Assembly (NCBI GenBank): GCA_946040795.1 | Contig: CAMGCK010000012.1 | Coordinates: forward strand, 1-40,048 | Direction of reading: 5' to 3' | DNA from: an uncultured Lachnospiraceae bacterium | Lineage (GTDB): Bacteria; Bacillota; Clostridia; Lachnospirales; Lachnospiraceae | DNA: 40,048 nucleotides | Shown: piece by piece, positions 24,922-32,680 of the stretch | How the letters are laid out: each line of letters opens with the position of its first letter | Position numbering within the stretch: position 1 is the first letter of the stretch | Position numbers and translations under genes: made by a program | Notes under the pieces: generated by a model | Database searches by the model: none | What the model was told of the DNA's origin: nothing | Seen by the model: the letters and a program-made list of their open reading frames with translations, nothing else

Positions 24922-26190
24922 ATGGATCACGAAAACGATGAATTCGATGATGAGAGATCACCCGAAGAAGAGCGGGAATACTCCCGCGAAGAACTGAGAA
25001 GACGGCTTCGCCGTGAGACGCGGAGAGTGGCCAGGGCCACGAAGGATGCTGCCTATATCCGGATGGAGCGGGATCTGCGCCGGGATAAATGGCGCGCAGC
25101 ACTGGTCATCGGGACCTTGATCCTTGTCCTTGCGGCAGGGACGGTCTTTTATATGAAGAATTACACATACAGCACGTATTCCGTGGATCATGAGACCCGT
25201 ATGGGCTCGCTGAACCGGGCTCGGCTCATGAATTTTGAAAACGGAACGCTGGTCATTGGCGGCGATACCATCAGTTACATGGAAGGCGATGCCGTTCTTT
25301 CCTCGGAGACCATGAGTTTCCGGAATCCGATGACAGCGGTGGAGGGCTCATATTACGCAGTGTGTGATGCCGGCGGTTATCAGGTGTACATCGGCGACCG
25401 GAACGGGATCATCAGTACGGTCAAGGTCTCCCGCCGGGTGCGCGGGCTGGATATTTCCGCGTCCGGTGTCATTGCGGTGTTTACGGAATCCAATGATGCT
25501 GCGTACATTTCCTATTTTGACCGTTTTGGCTCCCGGCTTCCCGTCGAGGTGAAGACGGTGCTGGATGCCAGCGGTTACCCGATGCACATTTCCATTTCAC
25601 CGGACGGTCAGAAACTGCTGGTGGCATATTATTCCACGGCCAATGGAATCGGAGAAAGCCGACTGGTTCTGTATGATTTTGAGCACGGTCGGGCAGACGC
25701 GAATTACATCGCCGCGTCCTGGGAGAACTTCTACGATACCAACACGCTGCTTGTGGACGGGGACTTTTTTGACGACACGAACTTTGTGGCCATCGGCGAC
25801 AATGAGGTGATCTTCCTGTCTTATGATTATTTAAGCGGTGAGGCGGAACCGGTGATCCATCCTTTTCAGGATCCGGTGCGCTCGGTGCTGGTGGATGACG
25901 GGTATCTTTTCCTTGTTTCGGAAACGGCAGACGGCAATGTCATGACCGTTTGTGATAAAGAAGGCGAAGTTGTGAGTTCCTTTGACGTACCGGAGAGTTA
26001 CGACCGCATCCGGACAAACGGCCGGAATGTCATCCTGATGAATGATGCCGATTTGTGGTATTACAACCTTTCCGGACGCAGAAGATATGCGGGAACGCTG
26101 GTATCCGCGCCGGTCGATGTCTGTTTTGCGGGCAAAAAGAGCCTGCTTGTGAACAACGGGACAGTCATTGAAAGAATTACATTGAAGTAA
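24922..26190 (+). CDS. Membrane-anchored DUF5711-like beta-propeller protein
   Basis: A 422-residue protein of unknown function. The first 55 residues are highly charged (Asp/Glu then Arg-rich, RREELRRRLRRE-like), probably cytoplasmic and helical. One transmembrane helix follows (about 58-82), and the remaining ~340 residues face outward. The exported part consists of repeating short beta-blades with Gly-Asp turns (ISPDGQKLLVAYYS, NGRNVILMNDADLWYYN), as in WD40/PQQ-like propellers, and matches what I know of the DUF5711 family common in Lachnospiraceae. ATG 24922 follows a perfect AAAGGAGG (24908-24914 region) and is preferred over ATG 24883. It may be cotranscribed with the GH2-like gene. 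Possible scaffold or sensor role is only a guess. Confidence 0.78.
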   Translation: MDHENDEFDDERSPEEEREYSREELRRRLRRETRRVARATKDAAYIRMERDLRRDKWRAALVIGTLILVLAAGTVFYMKNYTYSTYSVDHETRMGSLNRARLMNFENGTLVIGGDTISYMEGDAVLSSETMSFRNPMTAVEGSYYAVCDAGGYQVYIGDRNGIISTVKVSRRVRGLDISASGVIAVFTESNDAAYISYFDRFGSRLPVEVKTVLDASGYPMHISISPDGQKLLVAYYSTANGIGESRLVLYDFEHGRADANYIAASWENFYDTNTLLVDGDFFDDTNFVAIGDNEVIFLSYDYLSGEAEPVIHPFQDPVRSVLVDDGYLFLVSETADGNVMTVCDKEGEVVSSFDVPESYDRIRTNGRNVILMNDADLWYYNLSGRRRYAGTLVSAPVDVCFAGKKSLLVNNGTVIERITLK

Positions 26191-26204
26191 CAGAAAAATG
26201 CTTG

Positions 26205-26233
26205 TTAAGAAATTGTTTTTCTGTTAGTATAAA
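26205..26233 (+). promoter_or_regulatory. Candidate promoter of the tkt-fba operon
   Basis: -35 TTAAGA (26205-26210), 17-bp spacer, -10 TATAAA (26228-26233), in a 70-nt A/T-rich gap. The -35 is imperfect; overlapping alternatives TTGTTA and TAAAAT also exist. Confidence 0.45.
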
Positions 26234-26260
26234 ATAAAGTTTTTTATAAGGAGAATCAAT

Positions 26261-28249
26261 ATGAAGAGTATTGAAGAAATGTCGGTAAATGCGATCCGTG
26301 TGCTTTCTGCAGACGCGATCCAGAAGGCAAAGTCCGGTCATCCGGGTCTTCCGCTCGGCAGTGCTTCCGCAGCTTACGAATTGTGGGCACATCATATGAA
26401 GCATAATCCGAAGGACCCCCAGTGGGCCAACAGAGACCGTTTTATTTTATCCGGCGGTCACGGTTCCATGCTCCTTTACTCACTTTTCCACTTATTCGGC
26501 TACGGCAATCTGTCCCTCGATGAACTGAAGTCCTTCAGACAGTTTGGCTCCCGGACTCCGGGTCATCCGGAATACGGCCACACCGTTGGCGTTGAAGCGA
26601 CTACCGGCCCGCTGGGCGCAGGCATGGGCATGGCTGTCGGCATGGCGATGGCAGAGGCACATCTTGCAGCTGAATTCAATAAAGAAGGTTATCCGGTCGT
26701 TGACCATTACACCTTCGCGCTCGGCGGCGACGGCTGCATGATGGAGGGTATTTCTTCAGAGGCATTCTCTCTGGCAGGAACGCTGGGCCTCGGCAAGCTG
26801 ATCATTTTATATGATTCCAACCGCATCACCATTGAAGGCAATACGGACATCGCGTTCCGCGAGGATGTACAGAAGCGCATGGAAGCATTTGGTTTCCAGA
26901 CGCTGGAAGTCATGGACGGCAATGACCTTGCTGCCATCGGCGCTGCCATTGAAGAAGCAAAGGCAGACACCACCCGTCCGTCCTTCATCACCATCCATAC
27001 CGAGATCGGTTACGGCTGCCCGAAGAAGCAGGGCAAGGCTGCTGCTCACGGTGAGCCCCTTGGTGAAGAGAATGTTGCTGAAATGAAGGAATTCTTAGAG
27101 TGGCCGTCTCAGGAGCCGTTCTATGTTCCGGATGAAGTATATGCTCATTACAACGAGATCGTTTCCGGTCTGCAGATGGAAGAAGAAAAGTGGAACGCAC
27201 TGTTCGCCGATTACTGCGAAAAGTATCCGGAAATGGCTGCAAAGTGGGCAGAGTACAATGATCGTGAAAACATCGGAAAGAAGCTCGATACGGAAGAGTT
27301 CTGGGCAATCCCGGATAAGGCTGAAGCTACCAGAAACCTTTCCAATGTCAGCATCAATCGTGCAAATGCGGTTCTTCCGAACCTGTTCGGCGGCGCAGCG
27401 GATCTGGCTCCGTCCACGAAGACGAACATGAAGGATGCCGGTGACTTTTCCGCAGAGAATTACCTTGGCAGAAACCTGCACTTCGGTATCCGCGAGCTTG
27501 CTATGGCAGCAATCGGCAACGGTCTTGCTCTGCACGGCGGCGTGATCCCGTATGTTTCCACCTTCTTCGTATTCTCTGATTATACGAAGCCGATGGCTCG
27601 TCTGTCATCCCTGATGGGTCTGCCGCTCACTTATGTCTTCACGCACGATTCCATCGGTGTCGGCGAAGACGGCCCGACTCATGAGCCTATCGAACAGGCT
27701 GCCATGTTCCGTGCAATGCCGAACTTCCATCTGTTCCGTCCGGCAGACGCCATGGAAACCAACGCTGCATGGTACAGCGCACTGACTTCCAAGAAGACCC
27801 CGACCGCGCTGGCTCTGACCCGTCAGAACCTGCCGCAGCTTGCAGGCTCCTCCAAGGAAGCATTAAAGGGCGGTTATGTCCTGCAGGATTCCGCTAAGGA
27901 AACCCCGGATGCCATCATCATCGCTTCCGGCTCCGAAGTCAGCCTCGCAGTTGATGCCAAGGCTGAACTTGCAAAAGATGGTATTGACGTACGCGTAGTA
28001 TCTATGCCGTGCGTGGATATATTTGAAGAACAGGATGAAGAATACAAGGAGAAGGTACTTCCGAAGAGCATTCGCAAGCGCGTTGCGGTGGAAGCCCTGA
28101 TCGGCTACGGCTGGGAGCGTTATACCGGTCTGGACGGTAAGGTCATCTCCATGAACTCATTCGGTGCTTCCGCTCCGTACTCCAAGCTCTTCCCGCACTT
28201 CGGCTTTACGGTTGAAAATGTTGTGAAGACGGTTAAGGAATTATTCTAA
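26261..28249 (+). CDS. tkt: Transketolase
   Basis: Thiamine-diphosphate enzyme of the non-oxidative pentose phosphate pathway; it moves two-carbon units between sugar phosphates and makes erythrose-4-phosphate and ribose-5-phosphate. The 662-residue length is standard. Visible motifs are [10 protein letters not shown] near residue 26, [17 protein letters not shown], the TPP/Mg motif GGDGCMMEG around Asp157, the pyrimidine-domain run [16 protein letters not shown], and RPADAMET. The start follows AAGGAG. Codon choice is biased as in highly expressed genes. The aldolase gene starts 29 nt downstream, so the two probably form one carbon-metabolism operon. Confidence 0.97.
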   Translation: MKSIEEMSVNAIRVLSADAIQKAKSGHPGLPLGSASAAYELWAHHMKHNPKDPQWANRDRFILSGGHGSMLLYSLFHLFGYGNLSLDELKSFRQFGSRTPGHPEYGHTVGVEATTGPLGAGMGMAVGMAMAEAHLAAEFNKEGYPVVDHYTFALGGDGCMMEGISSEAFSLAGTLGLGKLIILYDSNRITIEGNTDIAFREDVQKRMEAFGFQTLEVMDGNDLAAIGAAIEEAKADTTRPSFITIHTEIGYGCPKKQGKAAAHGEPLGEENVAEMKEFLEWPSQEPFYVPDEVYAHYNEIVSGLQMEEEKWNALFADYCEKYPEMAAKWAEYNDRENIGKKLDTEEFWAIPDKAEATRNLSNVSINRANAVLPNLFGGAADLAPSTKTNMKDAGDFSAENYLGRNLHFGIRELAMAAIGNGLALHGGVIPYVSTFFVFSDYTKPMARLSSLMGLPLTYVFTHDSIGVGEDGPTHEPIEQAAMFRAMPNFHLFRPADAMETNAAWYSALTSKKTPTALALTRQNLPQLAGSSKEALKGGYVLQDSAKETPDAIIIASGSEVSLAVDAKAELAKDGIDVRVVSMPCVDIFEEQDEEYKEKVLPKSIRKRVAVEALIGYGWERYTGLDGKVISMNSFGASAPYSKLFPHFGFTVENVVKTVKELF

Positions 28250-28278
28250 TCTATTAAACTTTTCAGGAGGGAACAACA

Positions 28279-29142
28279 ATGTTAGTAAGCGCTTCAGAAA
28301 TGTTAAAGAAGGCTAAAGAAGGTCACTACGCAGTTGGTCAGTTCAACATCAATAACCTCGAGTGGACCAAGGCTGTTCTGCAGACCGCTCAGGAATGCAA
28401 CTCACCGGTAATCCTCGGTGTATCCGCAGGTGCAGGTAAGTACATGACCGGCTACAAGACCGTTGCAGCTATGGTTAAGGCTATGGACGAGTCTCTCGGC
28501 ATCACCGTTCCGGTTGCTTTACATCTGGACCATGGTACCTATGATGACTGCTACAAGTGCATTGAGGCAGGTTTCACCAGCATCATGTTCGACGGTTCTC
28601 ATCTTCCGTTCGAAGAGAACGTTGAGAAGACCAAGGAACTCGTTGCAAAGGCTCATGAGCTTGGCATGTCCATTGAAGCAGAAGTCGGTTCCATCGGCGG
28701 TGAAGAAGACGGCGTTATCGGTATGGGCGAGTGCGCAGATCCGGCAGAGTGCAAGAGCGTTGCTGAGCTTGGCATCGACTTCCTGGCAGCTGGTATCGGC
28801 AACATCCACGGCGTATATCCGGCTAACTGGGCTGGTCTTCAGTTCGACGTTCTGTCCAACATCAGTGATGCCGTAGGCGCTATGCCGCTCGTTCTTCACG
28901 GTGGTACCGGTATTCCGGACGAGCAGATCACCCGCGCTATTTCTCTCGGCGTTTCCAAGATCAACGTTAACACCGAGTGCCAGCTCGTATTCGCAGCAGC
29001 TACCCGCGAGTACATCGAAGCAGGCAAGGATCAGCAGGGCAAGGGCTTTGACCCGAGAAAGCTGCTGGCTCCGGGCGTACAGGCTATCAAGGACAAGGTT
29101 AAGGAAAAGATGATCCTGTTCGGTTCTGTTGATAAGGCTTGA
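28279..29142 (+). CDS. fba: Class II fructose-1,6-bisphosphate aldolase
   Basis: Zinc-dependent aldolase of glycolysis and gluconeogenesis: fructose-1,6-bisphosphate to dihydroxyacetone phosphate plus glyceraldehyde-3-phosphate. The 287-residue product shows HLDHG (82-86; catalytic Asp84 and zinc ligand His85), EAEVGSIGGEEDG (133-145), GIGNIHGVY (172-180; zinc ligand His177) and LHGGTGI (206-212; zinc ligand His207). It starts with a strong AGGAGGG site 29 nt after tkt. Members of this family also include tagatose-bisphosphate and ketose-bisphosphate aldolases; the pairing with tkt and the absence of sugar-specific neighbours favour the glycolytic enzyme. Confidence 0.93.
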   Translation: MLVSASEMLKKAKEGHYAVGQFNINNLEWTKAVLQTAQECNSPVILGVSAGAGKYMTGYKTVAAMVKAMDESLGITVPVALHLDHGTYDDCYKCIEAGFTSIMFDGSHLPFEENVEKTKELVAKAHELGMSIEAEVGSIGGEEDGVIGMGECADPAECKSVAELGIDFLAAGIGNIHGVYPANWAGLQFDVLSNISDAVGAMPLVLHGGTGIPDEQITRAISLGVSKINVNTECQLVFAAATREYIEAGKDQQGKGFDPRKLLAPGVQAIKDKVKEKMILFGSVDKA

Positions 29143-29182
29143 TGAACGGATTTAAATAAAAAGAGGGTCGCAGGACCTGATT

Positions 29183-29216
29183 CAGACACCCCCGGGCTTT
29201 GGTCCGGGGGTGTCTG
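29183..29216 (+). terminator. Long GC-rich hairpin after the aldolase gene, without a U-tract
   Basis: Perfect 13-bp stem CAGACACCCCCGG (29183-29195) / CCGGGGGTGTCTG (29204-29216) with an 8-nt loop. It is in the right place for a terminator or 3'-end stabiliser 40 nt after fba, but TCGTAGGG follows instead of a T run. The remainder of the 350-nt gap (29217-29395) shows nothing I can assign before the next promoter. Confidence 0.55.
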
Positions 29217-29395
29217 TCGTAGGGAGAGACAAGTCATGCGGCCGCTTGATACTCATTATGAAAACTGCACTGTTTTTTTTAGCGGGGATTATGAAAGTTG
29301 AATAAAAAATGAAGTGAAGTGGACAAGACATGTCGGGTATTGGGCAAAAAGCATAATGAAATCACTGCTTTTGCTAATTTCTTCGTTGATTTTTA

Positions 29396-29424
29396 TTGAA
29401 ATTCTTTTATGAATGTGCTATGTT
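29396..29424 (+). promoter_or_regulatory. Promoter of the EF-G-like gene
   Basis: -35 TTGAAA (29396-29401), 17-bp spacer, -10 TATGTT (29419-29424). Leader length would be about 60 nt. Confidence 0.65.
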
Positions 29425-29492
29425 TAGTTTAACATGTGCAGGTTTTCGGATCGCTTGAAAATCTGGAGCAATGAAAGTGAGGAATACTCGAT

Positions 29493-31559
29493 ATGAACGT
29501 TTATAAGACAGAGGACATCAGAAACGTCGTACTCTTAGGTCATGGCGGCAGCGGTAAGACCACTCTTATCGAAGGTATGGCATACTTAAACGGCCTTGTG
29601 AGCCGCATGGGCAGCATCTCCGCAGGAAACACGATCAGCGACTTTGATAAAGAAGAGCAGAAGAGAGGATTCTCTTTAAGCGCAACGGTACTTCCGCTGG
29701 AATGGGAAGGCAAGAAGATCAATGTTATCGATACTCCCGGTTATTTCGACTTCATCGGTGAAGCTGAACAGGGTGTTTCTGCAGCCAATACCGCAGTCAT
29801 TGTTGTCAATGCAAAGGCAGGCGTACAGACCGGTGCCGTAAAGGCATGGGATATGTGCGAAAAGGAAGGCATCGCAAAGATGATCTTCGTAACCGGCATG
29901 GACCAGGCTGAGACCAAATTTGAAGACGTTATTGCAGATCTGAAGGAAAAATTCGGCCAGAAGATCGCACCTGTTGTCACTCCGATCTACACCGGTGAAA
30001 AACTGACCGGTTACTGTGACGCCGTTCGTGAAGTTGCTTACGAATTCAAGGAAGCCGGCAAGCGTCAGCAGATCGACATCCCGGAAGAGTGCAAAGCTGA
30101 ATATGAAGCATGCCGCGACTCTCTGATGGAAGCTGTTGCTGAAACCAGTGAGGAATACATGAACCGTTATTTTGACGGCGATGTCTTTACCGAAGCAGAG
30201 ATCCGCGCTGCACTGAAGACTAACGTTCAGTCCGGTGATCTTGTTCCCGTATACATGGGCAACGGCATGACCGCTCACGGTATCCGCAAGCTTCTGAATG
30301 ACTGCCTGTCTTATGTACAGCAGCCCAGCAAATGCCCGGCAGTCAATGAAGACGGTGAAGAATATACTGAGAACTATGATGAATCCAAGGCTCCGTCTCT
30401 GATCGTCTGGAAGACCATGGTGGACCCGTTCCTCGGCAAGTACTCCATGATCAAGGTTAAATCCGGCGTTTTAAAGACGGATGATCAGCTGATCAACGCG
30501 CGTACGCAGAAAACGGAAAAGGTCGGCAAGCTGTACCTGCTTCAGGGCAATAAGACCATTGAGGTTCCGGAACTTCATGCGGGTGACCTTGGCGCACTTG
30601 CAAAGCTTGACGATGTCAAGACCGGCGATACCATGTATTCCAAGGGCCATGTTGTTACCTATCCGGTACCGAACTACACCAAGCCCTATACTTATATGCG
30701 TTATGTTGTCCCGAACAAGGGCGAAGATGATAAGGTATCTTCCGCACTGACCAAGCTCTGTGCAGAAGACATCACTTTAAAGGTTGTTAACGACTCCGCA
30801 AACGGCCAGATGCTTCTGTATGCCATCGGCGATCAGGCACTGGAAATTGTAAAGAGCAAGCTGCAGACCCGCTATAAAGTCGAGATCCAGCTGGAAGAGC
30901 CCAGAGTCGCATTCCGTGAGACCATCACCAAGAGCTCTGATGTACAGGGCAAGCACAAGAAGCAGTCCGGTGGTCATGGCCAGTACGGTGATGTACGTAT
31001 GCGTTTCTCCAACTCCGGTGATCCGGAAACTCCTTACATCTTTGAAGAGCAGGTCGTTGGCGGTTCCGTTCCGCGTAACTTCTTCCCGGCAGTTGAAAAG
31101 GGTCTGGCAGAAGCAGTTGTTGCAGGTCCTCTTGCAGGCTACCCGGTAGTCGGTGTCAAGGCCGTTCTGTACGATGGATCTTATCATCCGGTCGACTCTT
31201 CAGAAGCTGCATTCAAGATGGCTGCTCACCTTGCGTTTAAGGAAGGCTTTATGAAGGCTAATCCGGTTCTGATGGAGCCCATCATGAACTTAAAGGTTAC
31301 GGTTCCCAATGATTTCACCGGCGATGTCATGGGTGACCTCAACAAGCGCCGCGGCCGCGTACTCGGCATGAATCCGGTTTCCGGCGGCAAGACCGTTGTT
31401 GAAGCGGAAGTTCCGGAAATGGAACTCTTTGGTTACTGCACCGTCCTTCGTTCCATGACCGGCGGTATCGGCGATTACGAAGTGAACTTTGATCATTACG
31501 AGCAGGCTCCGCGCGACATCCAGGAGAAGGAAGTTGCTAAGAAGGCAGCTGAGGAATAA
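29493..31559 (+). CDS. EF-G paralogue (translation-factor GTPase, EF-G2-like) with non-canonical G motifs
   Basis: A 688-residue protein with the five-domain EF-G layout: G domain (1-270), a beta-barrel domain II, domain III, a domain IV containing SGGHGQYGDVRM, and a C-terminal domain V (VMGDLNKRRGRVLGM). The P-loop is GHGGSGKT (16-23) where EF-G has AHIDAGKT. Switch I reads KRGFSL instead of RGITI. G3 is DTPGYFDF (80-87), placing Tyr84 where the GTP-hydrolysis His normally is. G4 is TGMD (134-137) instead of NKMD. It is therefore a diverged paralogue rather than the housekeeping FusA. In mycobacteria a comparable EF-G2 binds GTP but lacks ribosome-stimulated hydrolysis. It has its own promoter and is monocistronic. 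Confidence 0.88.
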   Translation: MNVYKTEDIRNVVLLGHGGSGKTTLIEGMAYLNGLVSRMGSISAGNTISDFDKEEQKRGFSLSATVLPLEWEGKKINVIDTPGYFDFIGEAEQGVSAANTAVIVVNAKAGVQTGAVKAWDMCEKEGIAKMIFVTGMDQAETKFEDVIADLKEKFGQKIAPVVTPIYTGEKLTGYCDAVREVAYEFKEAGKRQQIDIPEECKAEYEACRDSLMEAVAETSEEYMNRYFDGDVFTEAEIRAALKTNVQSGDLVPVYMGNGMTAHGIRKLLNDCLSYVQQPSKCPAVNEDGEEYTENYDESKAPSLIVWKTMVDPFLGKYSMIKVKSGVLKTDDQLINARTQKTEKVGKLYLLQGNKTIEVPELHAGDLGALAKLDDVKTGDTMYSKGHVVTYPVPNYTKPYTYMRYVVPNKGEDDKVSSALTKLCAEDITLKVVNDSANGQMLLYAIGDQALEIVKSKLQTRYKVEIQLEEPRVAFRETITKSSDVQGKHKKQSGGHGQYGDVRMRFSNSGDPETPYIFEEQVVGGSVPRNFFPAVEKGLAEAVVAGPLAGYPVVGVKAVLYDGSYHPVDSSEAAFKMAAHLAFKEGFMKANPVLMEPIMNLKVTVPNDFTGDVMGDLNKRRGRVLGMNPVSGGKTVVEAEVPEMELFGYCTVLRSMTGGIGDYEVNFDHYEQAPRDIQEKEVAKKAAEE

Positions 31560-31589
31560 TAACGTAATGATTTGAAATCATGATTCAGG

Positions 31590-31634
31590 AAGGTCCTCTG
31601 GGTTTCGGATTTCCGAGATTCGGGGGACTTTTCT
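31590..31634 (+). terminator. Terminator after the EF-G-like gene
   Basis: AAGGTCCTCT (31590-31599) pairs with GGGGGACTTT (31622-31631) with three G-U wobbles, and an inner TTCGGA/TCCGAG stem closes the loop. A T-rich tail (TTTTCTT) follows. It starts about 30 nt after the stop codon. Confidence 0.75.
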
Positions 31635-31647
31635 TATCGAATCAAAG

Positions 31648-31678
31648 GACCATTGGCACGGAACATTGATCAATGGTC
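31648..31678 (+). promoter_or_regulatory. Inverted repeat directly upstream of the ROK kinase promoter
   Basis: Arms GACCATTG (31648-31655) and CAATGGTC (31671-31678) are exact inverse complements 15 nt apart. The right arm abuts the -35 box. The position suits an activator site, or a repressor operator. Confidence 0.5.
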
Positions 31679-31707
31679 TTGTCTTTATTTTGTAAATAGT
31701 GTATTTT
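31679..31707 (+). promoter_or_regulatory. Promoter of the ROK kinase-ABC exporter operon
   Basis: -35 TTGTCT (31679-31684), 17-bp spacer, -10 TATTTT (31702-31707). The start codon is 31 nt beyond the -10. Confidence 0.65.
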
Positions 31708-31738
31708 AATAATAAGATCATTCGAAGGAGGCTTACAC

Positions 31739-32680
31739 ATGCAGGAATATGTAGTAGGTATTGATATTGGCGGAACAACGATAAAAATGGCGATCTTCCC
31801 GAAGGGCGAAAAGGACATTTGCACCTGGGAGATCAAGACGCAGGGATTTGAAAATGTAAACGGTATCTGGCAGGATATTACGGATGCCATCCGCGCGAAA
31901 TTTGATGAACTGGGCCTTCCGCAGGCTTCTCTGGTTGCAGCCGGACTGGACCTTCCGGGACCGATTCGTGAAGACGGTTATATTCCGTGGTGTGTCAACC
32001 TCGGTATGGGTGAGTGCTATCCGGCCGATGAGCTTTCCAAGTGCCTGGGTGTTCCGGTCAAGGCCGGCAATGATGCCAATGTAGCAGCACTTGGTGAAGT
32101 TTACTACGGCGCAGCCAAGGATTATGAAAGCGCTGCTTTGTTTACGCTGGGAACCGGCGTTGGCGGCGGTATCATTGTAAAGGGCAAGATCGTAGCCGGC
32201 AACCGCGGTATCGGCGGTGAAGTCGGTCACTTTGTGGTCAACCCGGATGAAGAACTGGCCTGCAACTGCGGCAACCACGGCTGCCTGGAGCAGTATGCAT
32301 CCGCAACCGGCATGGTTCGTACCGCAAAGCGCATCATGGCAAAGTCTGACAAGGCTTCCTGCCTCCGTGATGTTGAAGTCAGCGCAAAGGTTGTCTGCGA
32401 TGCGGCAAAGGCAGGCGATGAGATCGCGCTTGAAGCACTGGATGTTTACGGTAAGTACATGGCACTGGCTGTCAGCTATGTCTGCCAGACCACGGACCCG
32501 GATGCCATCATCATCGGCGGCGGTGTGTCCAAGGCCGGTCAGATCCTGATCGATGTCATCAAAAAGCATCTGGACAATTATATGCACATCGCCAAGGAAA
32601 AGCCGGTAATCGTTTTGGCAGGTCTTGGCAATGATGCCGGAACCTACGGTGCAGCCGCACTGGCCATGGAGCTTCTGTAA
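31739..32680 (+). CDS. glcK: ROK-family glucokinase
   Basis: Cytoplasmic kinase that phosphorylates glucose (or a related hexose) with ATP. The 313-residue product has the ATP-binding GIDIGGTTIKMAIF (8-21), sugar-binding AGLDLPGP and NDANVAALGE, LGTGVGGGIIV, EVGHFVV and the ROK zinc motif CNCGNHGCLEQYAS, in which the cysteines and the His upstream (GHF) hold structural zinc. No helix-turn-helix domain precedes it, so it is an enzyme and not a ROK repressor. A good GAAGGAGG site precedes the ATG. It overlaps the next gene by 1 nt (TAATG), implying coupling to the ABC exporter, a pairing without an obvious metabolic reason. Glucose preference is inferred from family. Confidence 0.9.
   Translation: MQEYVVGIDIGGTTIKMAIFPKGEKDICTWEIKTQGFENVNGIWQDITDAIRAKFDELGLPQASLVAAGLDLPGPIREDGYIPWCVNLGMGECYPADELSKCLGVPVKAGNDANVAALGEVYYGAAKDYESAALFTLGTGVGGGIIVKGKIVAGNRGIGGEVGHFVVNPDEELACNCGNHGCLEQYASATGMVRTAKRIMAKSDKASCLRDVEVSAKVVCDAAKAGDEIALEALDVYGKYMALAVSYVCQTTDPDAIIIGGGVSKAGQILIDVIKKHLDNYMHIAKEKPVIVLAGLGNDAGTYGAAALAMELL

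Noticed and set aside
23548-24930. Minus-strand open frame (460 codons) opposite the GH2-like gene
   Set aside because: Antisense shadow; Arg/His-rich composition typical of reversed GC-rich coding DNA.
29143-29492. Possible riboswitch or small RNA gene in the 350-nt gap before the EF-G-like gene
   Set aside because: Apart from one simple hairpin and a promoter I find no multi-stem conserved aptamer pattern.
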